NCBI RefSeq assembly: GCF_932276165.1
Contig: NC_064001.1
Span: 8,687,501 to 8,751,500, forward strand
From: Plutella xylostella
Taxonomy: Eukaryota; Arthropoda; Insecta; Lepidoptera; Plutellidae
Length of the DNA: 64,000 bases
Direction of reading: 5' to 3'
A program made the translations under genes and the position numbers. The notes under the pieces were generated by a model. The model was not told where the DNA came from. It made no database searches and worked only from the letters and a program-made list of their open reading frames with translations. Positions 11,900 to 22,812 of this stretch are shown in pieces (the stretch's first letter is position 1; each line of letters opens with the position of its first letter).

Positions 11900-12598
11900 A
11901 ATTAATTAATATCACTTCTGTGCTTTTTTTGACATTTTAAGTACATAAATATGTACTTATGTGCATATGTAATATAATATACAATATACATAGGTTTACA
12001 TATATTTTGGAAACAAAGGTCTTAACCGTGACTTAAGTAAAATTAATTGATAAACTATGAAAATGTTTGCTAAAAATGTCCAATGTATAAAAACCTGTTC
12101 ATTTAGAATAATAAGAAAGCCATTTGGACATTTTTATCAGGTCTCGATCCGGCTATTTACATAGAATCATAATTATTTTTTTCGACAACTTATTAAATTT
12201 TGTGCTTATATTTTTAGATCATTTTATGGTTAACATATTCATTAAAAAGTAATAGGTTAATAGGTTAGCTCGCCCATATCTTGTAAAGGTTTGACCTTTT
12301 GGAATGTTTATGTACACAATAGGTATTTTTTTGTATGCTTACCTAGCTATAACTAAGTATGCTGAATTAAATAATATACTTTTAAATAATTTATTAAATA
12401 ATTAAAATATATATACCTTACTAGGTAATTTTATAAGTTTTCTGACTTAATGACCTAATAAAAATAACTGCAGTTCAATAAAAACTGAATGGAAAAATGG
12501 TGAACCAAATAGCTGGACTGCTAATTAGAGGCACAACGGGGAAAATTATCACCTTTTCTTACTGACTAACAAGGTCGTTCACCTCCACACTTGGACTT
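11900..12598. other. AT-rich intergenic DNA, no gene seen
   Basis: No coding, tRNA or transposon signature recognised. Confidence 0.5.
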
Positions 12599-12599
12599 C

Positions 12600-12715
12600 A
12601 TCATCATTCATCAGCTAGTGTTCGTCCATTGTTGGATATGGGCCTCTCCCAAGCGCCACAACACTCGATCCTAGACCTTCCTCAACCAGCCACTACCGGC
12701 CACCATGATGTGTCC
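12600..12715 (-). repeat. LINE 3' fragment, same family as 4,576-4,838
   Basis: It shares TTGGATATGGGCCTCTCCCA and CGCCACAACACTCG with the 4,576 copy and carries an ATCATCATTC tail. It is shorter and more diverged. Confidence 0.65.
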
Positions 12716-13990
12716 CACAATATGGGACTTGGGTGGGATATCGAAATTATCGAAGCACCATTTTTTTAAAACAAATATTTGGTTGAAATTTTGAAGACGA
12801 GAACTTTGGTATTACAGAACAGAACTGCAGACAAGGAACATTAATTTCACTATAAAATTTAAGGTTAGGTAGATACTTGCATGTATGATTATATCAAATG
12901 TCATAGTTCAAGTAGTTTACGATTAGGCTTATTTCTGTGCTTTCCCACATTTATCACGCAATAGGTGTATTAAAATATTTACAAGCTATCGCATGGTTAT
13001 GAAACCAACTCCATGGAGATATTTAAGTACATTAAAACATGTTTAATGTAATAAGTAAGTCTATACATACCTAGTTAGTGAAGTCTCTAACATATCAAGA
13101 TCTTAATTATTTTTTAACAGGGATGAAACTAATATTTTTATTTCAATATTAATTAATCACGTTCATGAAGCTAACTAAGTTAATATTTACAGAAAAAAAT
13201 CTTAAACATACTTACCTAAATTTTCATAGCGTAAAGAAAGTCATTTTGGTCTATTCTTTTCACGGCCTTGATCGCGACTGAATCGTTACAAGAACATACA
13301 TTTTGAACATTTTCATGATTTTATATCTTATAAAGAAGTCAGTATAGTACCAAGTACCAACACATAACCTATTTGTATAGGTTAGCACGTCTGGTAGCAT
13401 ACCTACTGGCATTATAATTATTATGTCTTTATCATACATTATTCAGTGTCACTATTTCATTCATGCTTAAGCCGCTATTTTGTTCCTACCTAGCTTACTC
13501 TTGCTGCTTATAAATTTTTTTGAAACGTGAAATATTCACACATTTTCTTTGTATGAGCGACTAGCAAAATATACCGGCCGGCTACTTGACTAAGCTAAGG
13601 TACGAATATTTAAACAGTTGCTGGATCCACGTTACGTTCATGTTTGCACAATTTTACCTAATCGATAATTAATGCAGCACACCCTTCTATTGGCTTAGCC
13701 TAATCACATAGACACCTACATTTCGAACACGAACCATCGAAAATTTGGAATAACGTAATCCACACATCTTTACAACCGGCGGAATAAATTAACACTCCTT
13801 CATTTATAATTCGCACACACGTGACTGTAAGTATTTTACCAAACTACTCGCATGCAGAATAAATCAACCCTATACTGTCTATGTTTGACGCTAAATTAAA
13901 TCTGATAAAAAGAGGTACTCACGTGTAATCAGTAGTCCATTTTCCAGCACTCGGCAGAATTCACGACAGACTTTTCTCCGTTAAAAAGTG
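12716..13990. other. AT-rich intergenic DNA, no gene seen
   Basis: No gene recognised. It leads into the GC-rich island at 14 kb. Confidence 0.5.
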
Positions 13991-13999
13991 AAATTACAA

Positions 14000-14420
14000 T
14001 TTAGTGGCGGGAAAACACTCGGCGGGAAAAACGTGGTTCAACACAGCGAACGCGACACGCGAGTTTGAAAATGGAAGACAACAGAAAAGAGTTCGGTAGT
14101 TTTTTCTTTTTTAGAAAAAATATAGGGTGTTGTTTGTGATGTGAGCGGCGGAGAGGAGCGCGCGAGTCGGCGGCTGGCGAGCCACTGCGGCGCGCGCGCA
14201 ACACACGCTTCCAATTTTAAATGTATCCGAGATGTAAAGTGCGTCCGACGGCGAAGTCGGCAGTCGCGGCCCAACTTCTGCGATCCTCATGCACGTCTAC
14301 TGCTACTTGCAGCCTGTATGTACAGCTTCCAGTTATTTAGGGTTCCTCCTGAAAACGATCTGTTTATGAAACGTTCGCGATAGCCCCGCTGCTCGCATCT
14401 GGCGTGGCGCCGCTGTAACT
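14000..14420. promoter_or_regulatory. GC/CpG-rich island, possible promoter or untranslated first exon
   Basis: Base composition shifts abruptly from AT-rich to CpG-dense sequence (GGAGAGGAGCGCGCGAGTCG and GCGGCGCGCGCGC at about 14,150-14,200) in an otherwise AT-rich 40 kb. Overlapping short open frames exist on both strands (14,001-14,475), but none has a recognisable motif and they conflict, as expected from GC-rich non-coding DNA. In Lepidoptera such islands often mark 5' ends of genes. Strand and gene are unknown. Confidence 0.4.
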
Positions 14421-14479
14421 CGATCTGCTCGTTACACAAAGGGCTGCTCGGTAGCAATAACCATTTGTTTAACATAAAC

Positions 14480-15305
14480 TGTCAAGTAGTTAAACATGGC
14501 AATATTTCACTGACAGACTAATGAAACTGATTTGAACATGTGTAAAAATAAACGGTACAGTTTTCCCAGGAGTTCAGTGACACAGTTCTGGCAGGATCAA
14601 TAATCTAGACTTAGACTAGAACGCACATGTGTTTGTGTTAATTAAAAGTTTTAGTGCTGAGAATAATGGGCACTAGTTATATAGGCGTGAGATGCGTACG
14701 CTATTTTAAACCATTGTAAAGTTAAAAATAAAAGCTTTGCTAATAAGACAGTGCGAGCTTTTGTACTCGTATTTTATCTTTATTGAAACGGAAAATCTAA
14801 CGAGTTGGAAATAAAAGCTGAAATTTATATCTTTAAACTCTATATCTTAAAATGATTGATAACATGTTAAGCTCAAGATACGTACAATATTTTCAGAACT
14901 ACTACCTACCCAAACATACGGTTTCTAACAGGTGACTTCCGTCCTACATCACTACAGCCTTGAGAATAGGCCCCAGCCCTGTAGGTTCGTAACATCAGTG
15001 TCTAAACCCAGCGATGACACACTTCTCCACTTCACTCCAAGACTCTCCCATGGGGGACTATTTCGGCGCCGCGTGACATCACCAGCCATAGACCATTGAT
15101 TTATCGGTCACACCCCAGACGGAATAACAAATGGGTTGGTAACTTGTTAATAGAGATTTTTTTCAGCACGATTATTTTTATTTATATCGTACTTCCGCGT
15201 TTTTGCGCTAAATGTTGAACAGATGATTTGCTGTTGAATATTGTGTGGTTGGAGGGGTGATCTTGTACCAATATTGGGTCACTGTTGGACATAGGATTTT
15301 CTGAT
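14480..15305. other. Intergenic DNA, no gene seen
   Basis: A GGCGCCGCG segment at about 15,064-15,076 stands out in composition, but no feature is recognised. Confidence 0.45.
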
Positions 15306-15308
15306 ATA

Positions 15309-15423
15309 AGGTGTTGCAAAAGTGGTACAGTCAGCAAAAAGGAGACGACTAAGCTGGCCAATCGGAACAAGTAAAACGTTACGTCAGTAACAAAGTTTAT
15401 ATGGAGAAAAAGTTTCAACACCT
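15309..15423. mobile_element. Probable small inverted-repeat MITE
   Basis: AGGTGTTGCAAAAGTGG at the left and a diverged inverse ending TTTCAACACCT at the right resemble the CAGGGTGTTGCAAAA family at 2,010, 3,365 and 29,807. The target duplication is not clear. Confidence 0.45.
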
Positions 15424-15479
15424 CTAATTTAAATAAATCCTTCAGCCAAAACAGTTCCTAGTTTATTTAGCACCACTAA

Positions 15480-15885
15480 TTAGTAGTTTCACGTTACACT
15501 GGACATGTGAAGGCTGCTGAGACCACCGAAGCTTCGTCGGAGCTTGCAAAGCTCTAGTTGTGTGGTCTATAATCCGTCTGGTACCTTCTGTGGGTCGTCA
15601 GCACGGCGGCTCGCGTCTTGCTGTCAACACACTTGATGGCCCGTCAGCCGTGCTAGGGCCCTTGGCGCTTCGGTAACGAAGTGTTACGGTACGGTGCCTT
15701 TCCCACCACCAGTAGAGCTTTAAAGCCGCATCAAATGTAGATCATACAGGATCAAAAGTGTTTCGGTACCCGTCCTCTTATCCTGGACATGTTCTTCGAT
15801 TCGAATGGAGCGCTGCAACTCTCTGTCCTCGGCCTTCCTCATCCAGCCACTACTGGCTACCTGTATAAGGTCGTCAGTCCCGCTG
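15480..15885. repeat. Degenerate LINE-derived sequence
   Basis: At about 15,810-15,885, CTCGGCCTTCCTCATCCAGC and AAGGTCGTCAGTCC match the LINE tail family at 4,576-4,838 (- strand). The preceding GC-richer 15,480-15,730 stretch is probably part of the same or another decayed LINE. Confidence 0.5.
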
Positions 15886-15889
15886 TTCA

Positions 15890-16420
15890 AATTAAAACTT
15901 GAAATTAGAAATCACCCTTTGAAATTCAATACAATCGTCATAATATAATTAATAGGTACCTACTTCAACACTGGCGAAAAGTGGGTGCAGCAATGCACCT
16001 CTGCCTACCCCGCAAGGGAGGACATTAGTACAAGGTGTGAGTGTTTATAAAAAAAAATATAAAAAAGGTAGGTACCTACTTCCCGCCAAAAACTTTTATA
16101 TAGATGTTCAAAAATAATCTCTATAACAAAATGTTCCATCATGGAAGTATGGGAAGAATGAAAAGCTTTAACTTTTAGGCATGGCGCAATAGTATGCCGA
16201 GATGAAACTAAGCCCAATCTATAAGAACACCAATTCGGTCTTCGTTCTAAGAAACGCTTAAATATTTATTATAAAATGATATCACGATCGAGCCGCAAAA
16301 AGTGCTCAAACCAGTCTTTCAGATGACAAGTATATCTATTAATTTTAAGACAACGCACATACACACCTATTACTGAATGACATACTGTCAAAATACATTT
16401 AAATTGGTTATATAACTTAT
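15890..16420. other. Intergenic DNA, no gene seen
   Basis: No recognisable coding sequence. Confidence 0.45.
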
Positions 16421-16492
16421 ACAGGGTGATACTATATCATTGATCAGCTCAATGATACAGGGTGACACTATATCATTGATCAGCTCAATGAC
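16421..16492. repeat. Tandem duplication of a 36-bp palindromic unit
   Basis: Two adjacent 36-bp units (16,421-16,456 and 16,457-16,492) start ACAGGGTGAYACTATATCAT and differ at only two positions. Each contains an imperfect palindrome, ATCATTGA..TCAATGAY. Confidence 0.9.
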
Positions 16493-16579
16493 ATTGTCAG
16501 CTTCTAGTGTCAGATATAAATATTGTATAGTATGTTTACGTGTAATTATCCCGTAAACTGTACACGTCACTGTCATTTG

Positions 16580-18430
16580 TTTCAGTCATGAAATTTACCG
16601 TAGCTGGCTCTGTAAGTTAGAAATCGGTAAACGTTATATTTTAATAACATTTAACTTTATAACTTTCTAAACGTTTTGTATTGAAATAGCTTTTTACCAT
16701 TGGTATGTAAAATAAACAGTTTGTTATCAATAATAGCTAACAACTTTCTCTATGTGGACAAAAACATTACAATGAAAATGAAGGGCCTAAATGCCAATTT
16801 TATTTACACTCGCGAGCAATGAAAAAGTTCCATATTTTTTAACATTAACTTTTAGTGGAAATACTCAGTTACCAAAATCATACAGTAAGTAGGTACCTAT
16901 ATAACTGCACGAAAATAAATCACGATAACATTTCGGTATTGAGTTAGTTAGACAATGGTGGCAAGAAGTCAGAAAAACCAAGTTCTGTCCACGGAACTCT
17001 AAAAGATGAAAGATATCATTTTCCCCCGCATTTGAGTCAGAACTTCCGTTGACATAGTTGTAAAAAACTAAATCACGGAACATGAATAAAAACATCACAG
17101 CAAAAAGCCAAAAGAAAATTAGCTTGGATTTATTTTATCTTGGAAATTCATAATTTCGTGGCATGTATATTATCCAGGCACCTAATTATTGAATATAAGC
17201 TACTGCCTAGGTCGTCCATCAGTCTTGATGTTTTAAGCTTCGTTTCTTCATAGTATTCATTCATGTTTGTAACTAACATAAGTATCTGCATAGGTTTTTG
17301 CATAATCAGACCTATTGTATTGAGATGAGATACTCATTGGTTCCATTCTGATTCCGTTTTATATCATTTTATAATAACTAAACGGCAGGGACAACAGGAT
17401 TATCATCCCCGGAGAGGAAGCCAGAGGTATTATATGTTATTTTAAGTGTTTTAGGTATGTACAATAAAGTTATACTACTACTACTGGCAAGTAAGACATG
17501 CAACCCACCCACCTTTCGTTGTACATTTGTATATAATAGTCACTGGATATGGATAGGCCACGAGCCTTATCGCCGTTATGGAATGAGAACAATGTTGTCA
17601 GGGTACGTGGAGTCTAGATGTGTAGATTTCCTCTCGATATTTTCCTTCACCGTAAGAGGAAGTGGTATCAACTGTACTTACATCCTTTTTAATTATTATA
17701 CATAAATTATGTAATTGGTGCAATGTAGGATGATCTCTCTTCATGCTCCATCCTTTAAAGTGTACTCTGTACATAGCTAAAACATTAGAAACGTTACACG
17801 GAACCCTCAAAGTAATTATTTTCTATGACTGCATGAATGTCGTCTACTCTGCGTCGCAGTAAACTCGCCCAGTTTATTTGTTATGAGTACTGTAAAGCTT
17901 CTGAAATATTATTACAGCCTTAGAGACGAGCTGGATAATTGTGTGCTATATTTATACGTTTTACAGATACTGTCTGAGGACCCTATTTATATTATTTGGC
18001 ACTTATCATTAAGCAACAGTTACTAGTTGAATAATATTATGTTCAGTAATGAGTCAATAAAAATAGACACGTTAAGTAAAAGAACATTTTGTTCTAGGTG
18101 GAAAGTAATATGGTTTTATATTGTTATTGTTAGTAAACATTGATTCTGGATATGCTGTTGTAGCTGAAAACTAAAAGTTTTAAGGCAAAATTATTATATT
18201 TCTGGAGATACATACTAAAATTATGTTTATGATCTAAGTAGTTATATCTATGTACTAATTACTTTTCTCTTATGTCTACTAGAGCTAGTGGAGAAGGGCG
18301 TTTTGCCAAATAGTTTGATTTACTGTGACGACAGGCGCCACTAGCAACGCTGGGCCAGGCGTTGGAAATAGAAGCGGTGTACAGTCAGTGCACTGTACAG
18401 TGGGGTTCACTAAACGTTGCTATAAAGTGA
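16580..18430. other. AT-rich intergenic DNA with a SINE trace
   Basis: A diverged piece of the 25,662 SINE body lies at about 17,570-17,690 (GTCTAGATGTG, TTTTCCTTCACCGTAAGAG). At 16,803-16,830 a CACTCGCGAGCAATGAAAAA block matches the end of the MITE at 19,635/35,741. No gene seen. Confidence 0.45.
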
Positions 18431-18436
18431 TATTAA

Positions 18437-18800
18437 ACACTCCCAAGCAATGAAAAAGTCCAGCTAGCTTCAGTGATCGTAACTGATCTAGATGGGTGAC
18501 CAATTTCAAGTGGTGGTTTTCTGGGCGCTTCCGTGCTTCGGATTTCACTTTAAGCCGTGGGTCCCGGTTGCTGTTTCGGCAGCAGTCGGAAAGCCTAGTC
18601 AGCGGCCTTCAGGCAGCTTGAAAACATCTGACGCAGTTGGGTTGCCCACTTACCCGACAACTCTCTCAGCACAAGCTTGCTTGTGTTGGAGTCCACCAAC
18701 CCGCACTGGGCCCGCTTGTGATGATGATGATGGATGCGAAGGCTGCGTTTTTGATGAAGCAGGAGGAGAATCATTTAAAATGAAATTGTATTGTAAGCGC
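18437..18800 (+). repeat. Dispersed GC-rich lepidopteran repeat
   Basis: CGCTTCCGTGCTTCGGAT, CCGGTTGCTGTTTCGGCAGC and the CCAACCCGCACTGGGCC block form a well-known moth repeat of LINE/SINE origin, followed by a short (GAT)n run. The 107-residue open frame at 18,492-18,815 is created by this repeat and is not a host gene. Confidence 0.6.
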
Positions 18801-18809
18801 TGGGGGTGG

Positions 18810-19280
18810 ATATGACGTATTTATATGTATATTTCTCTAACTGTACCTATTTTAAACTTAATCTTTGTTGTACTTCGCACACTATTAAATAGGTATTAAA
18901 CCAGAGATAAATAGAAAAACTAAGACATCTCATTAATTAATGAATAGCCAAGAACTGTCATGTTGTTTGGACTGAGCGTTGGTCTTCCTTTAATTATTAT
19001 AACTTCTTCTCAAACATATAAATACCCATTCAGTGCTTTCTTAATAAACGGTATTAAAATACATAATGGCTTAATAAAGAAAACTTTTGGTTAAATATGT
19101 AAGTAATGTCAATAAATCAGCGAATACCAGTGAACACCTTTGTTGTTTAACTATGAGGTGGATATAAACTTTGGCTGGTATTCAAATCTTTTGTTATTTC
19201 ATTTATCTAAGTGTTACACCTATGAAGAAATATATTTATTTTTGTTTCATAAAAGAATGTGTAGAATGTGCGCTTGATTC
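18810..19280. other. AT-rich intergenic DNA, no gene seen
   Basis: Nothing recognised. Confidence 0.45.
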
Positions 19281-19284
19281 CGTA

Positions 19285-19360
19285 CCATTTCTGCCCTACT
19301 CTGGAATCGAACCCAGCACTTTGCCCTCTTCGAACTAATAAAGCTATTGATAGTTCGAAC
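19285..19360 (-). repeat. tRNA-related SINE fragment
   Basis: The - strand carries a diverged B box (GGGTTCGATTCCAGAG) near a promoter-like segment. No full tRNA fold. Confidence 0.4.
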
Positions 19361-19634
19361 AATAATAAAATGACCAGTTTCTATAACGTACCAATAAACC
19401 CTGAACTGGTCTATACTAGGGCGCCACCTTGCCCGCTATACAGGGTCCTAGGCTACACCATTTTTAGAAATAACACATTCTTATATTACGGACCTACCTA
19501 AGTTTATGTTTTTTTCTACTCTTTATAGAAGTACTTCTACCTGTAATAAAATAACGGACTATCAAAAGAAAAAGAAGGATCGAATCAGAAGAAAATTCGA
19601 CAGAGAATTAAGTTAAATTAACATAGCTTTTAAA

Positions 19635-19774
19635 CTACACTCACTGGCGAATAAGTTCCATTACAAAATGTCGACATCAAAGAACCCCAATTTTTTCAAA
19701 CATTTCATTTAAAGTTTTAATACAATATTGATGTTTTTATATAATAATATTGCAGACGGCGTCATCAAGCTAGC
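19635..19774 (-). mobile_element. Small MITE, family also at 35,741-35,918
   Basis: CTACACTCACTGGCGAATAA at one end and GACGGCGTCATCAAGCTAG at the other both recur inverted at 35,741-35,918, with a similar AT-rich interior. Two copies with matched ends define a family. Its superfamily is not determined. Confidence 0.65.
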
Positions 19775-19829
19775 TTTTTCCGTTTAGGAGTAATTTGGTC
19801 CTACGACACTGGAACTTTTGTTTATACAA

Positions 19830-20090
19830 ATATCTGGCCCCGGCCGTCAATCGAACGTAGGACCTTCGACATAGCAGTCAGATTCACCTACCAAATGAAC
19901 GTTAGGTACTTACAAACATTTCAGGATTATTGGTACCAGGGCTACATACTCCTTCAAGACGTAGACAAGGAGTTTACTACCATAAATCTCCACATTTAGC
20001 CCAATCTGCGGAGTCCCGGCGTCCGACCCGGCGACCCTGTTCCCGAGACCGCAGAGCGTTCACCCTGTGAGCTCACTGGACCAAAATAAA
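19830..20090 (-). repeat. tRNA-related repeat cluster
   Basis: Two B-box-like segments on the - strand (rc of GTCAATCGAACGTAGGACC and of CGTCCGACCCGGCGACCCTG) suggest old SINE heads. Both are diverged. Confidence 0.35.
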
Positions 20091-20960
20091 AGTTCATGTG
20101 TTTATATCAATTGATTTTGTTTATGGTACATTTTCGCGCTAACAGCTAGACGGCCTACTTGCTGCGTCTGAAAACTTTTTGGTGTTAGATGAGTCATGCT
20201 GAAAAGAAAAGCTTTTTTTTAAGCACTCTAAATTTCAGTTCCTTTTTGTTTCAGTTTCATAAATAAGTACCTAATCTTCTGAATGTCTTAAAATACGCTG
20301 CTGTCTGGATCTGGTCTGCTTGTAATGATTGTATATTCGTATTGTACAAGTGTACTATTTCGCCCGGGCTAATCATATCATTTCAATTTAGAGAGGGGCC
20401 TCATGATATCACTGACAAAGTACATTAATTATCACAATTAGATCTATTTACCGCTTCCAGACCGCTTTTAGCCAACAGACAACATATTTAATCACTATCA
20501 TGAAACAGGTGAAGGTACTTATATTTCTGAAATTCAAGTCACTTACTGTTTCCCGTTAAGCAAACTATAGCTAAAACCTCTTCATAATAAGAAGCTATAT
20601 GTATAAGTACACTTTGATTGATTCTTGTCAAGCAAACCTTCAATGTTATAAAAGATGAATAACTTGGTTTGTGAGTTTAACATGGTACAAAAGTGTATTG
20701 CAACTTGTTTGCTGACTGTATCTCTACTTCAGGTTAGCGACCTGATTTTCAGCAGACTGCTAGACGCTGAGTACCTATCTTTGATCGATCTGTTAGACGA
20801 TCTATTAACACGTACAATGTATCAGGAAATAGTTTCAGAAATCTTGTTTGACTGGTAATGGGTATAGACAATCATCAAAATATGTGATAGTTACACATCA
20901 AGAATCTAGATGTGCAGCAGTACGTAATGAAATTTATTATTTCTAAACAAGTTATTGGTA
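20091..20960. other. AT-rich intergenic DNA, no gene seen
   Basis: The open frame at 20,655-20,858 has no recognisable motif. Confidence 0.45.
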
Positions 20961-20961
20961 T

Positions 20962-21045
20962 AGGCACATGCCGGGATTCGAACCCACGGCCTCACAATTG
21001 AGAGCCGAGACCTTATCCGTTACCCCACCACAACTCCGGCTAAAG
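20962..21045 (-). repeat. tRNA-derived SINE head
   Basis: The - strand reads GTGGTGGGGTAACGGATAAG, then, after a spacer, GTGGGTTCGAATCCCGGCA. These fit Pol III A and B boxes. No conserved acceptor stem is seen, so it is a SINE rather than a functional tRNA. Confidence 0.65.
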
Positions 21046-22810
21046 TATAACTACTGTGTCAAATATACTTCAATGGTTATTTTATTTCACACGTCAATTC
21101 AATGAGTCCTTCAATTAATTTGACTACGAGTTCGACTATAAAATTTAACATATTTTAACAGGCACAATCCACGCTAAGCGCCTAACGCAATAAAACTTTG
21201 ACACATAAAAATATTAATATAATTCAATGCAATAAAGACAAATGGTTACGAACTAAATCTTTTTAGGGACCAAGCTGCAGCGGCCAAAGGGTAAATTATT
21301 ATTTTATTATACAAGGTCCAGTCTATAGTTTAAATTAGTTAGATATTTCGTATAGGCACTTCCAAGTACTAGTTATGAATTATGAAGGGATTACAGGGAT
21401 TATATATATACAATTTTACTGCTTCTGACTCTGTTGTTCTTAACCTTGTAGCATAAGATTTTTGCAACGTGCTTACATTTCCTGCCTGCACATCAACACA
21501 GTTTCATCAAAATCTGTTCAGTTATTTTTTCATGAAAGTTCAACAAACACTCTCAAACTTTTACATTTAAGTATAACATATATATTTTTATCATGGATTT
21601 AATGAACTTGTTTAGTGTGGCTGAGGAGTGACTTTGCGGTTTCAATAATGAAATAATTACATACTTAATGTCATACATTTACTATCTACATGTATAGGTA
21701 TGTAGTACCTACTTTAAAATTATTTTGTGAAGCTGAAATAAAATTGATCGTATTCCCATAAGATTCGAGGCTAGACAACACTACATCTAAAACTACTGAG
21801 CACTTTGAAAGAATAACATTATCGGTGTAGCAGAAATAAATAACACCAGTAAACCTTGGATAAGGATAAGTTTACGTAAATTTAGTTTTAAACCGAGTTG
21901 TTTACACAAAACGCACGCAAACCCATCACGAGCTTACATTGTACTATCGAGAAACTCAGCTAATCATACTACCCTCTTCTATTCCCTTGAAAATAAAAGG
22001 GAATTTCCAATCTCATAATTATTTTTTTCCCTGAAGGTACCTTTGGTAAGAGTAGTTACTAAGTCAGATGAGAAATAAATTCTACGTTACGTTTTACGTT
22101 AGCTTTTATGTCTGAAGAAAAATAACTATCTATGTTTCGTATTATATACTAGTAACGTACTATGTAGGTCCAGTTGTTTTTTTTGACAGGTTTCTAGTTT
22201 TTATGAATTTCAGTTCGGCCTCCCCGATAGTATTAGACATTGGTACTTAGCAAAAATGGTAAAGTTTGTATGTATATAAAAAGTTTGCAGTCGTTGTTCT
22301 ATCATTTAACACAGTTGATCTAGAATTCTAGATTATAAATCTCAATTGATACGCAGCGATGAAGCTGAGTAACCTGTCTGATGGTATAAATTGGCTAATG
22401 GACCCATTTTGCAAATTAATGTTCATTTTTAAAGCAATTGCAATAGTAGGCACTTGTGCAATTCGAAGAGCTTTCATATAAATATCTTATCTATCACTCG
22501 TGATTATAAATCGTCATTCGATTCGATAGAAAAATATATTTAAGTAGGTACTTAAGTATCATATTTTTAACAATCAATAGGAAAATATTTCTTACACAGA
22601 GAGACATCAAATATTATTCGTGGAACATATTAAAGAAACAACTAAGCCATCTAGGTACTTACGTACCTGCCTATTTAATTATGTTATGTATGACTTTATG
22701 TCCTAGGAGTTATAGTTGACTTAGCTTGGCTCTACCTATGTACATGAAATGAAACTAGGCCAAATTTTAAAAGGAACCGTTTTTCATGGGATACTTATAA
22801 TTATTGTAAG
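21046..22810. other. AT-rich intergenic DNA, no gene seen
   Basis: No coding or repeat structure recognised. Confidence 0.45.
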
Positions 22811-22812
22811 TA

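Noticed and set aside
14001..14475. Four overlapping open frames on both strands
   Set aside because: GC-rich DNA has few stops in all frames; none shows a motif and they exclude each other.
18492..18815. A 107-residue open frame that could be a small gene
   Set aside because: It lies in a dispersed GC-rich moth repeat, has no recognisable domain and no splice context.
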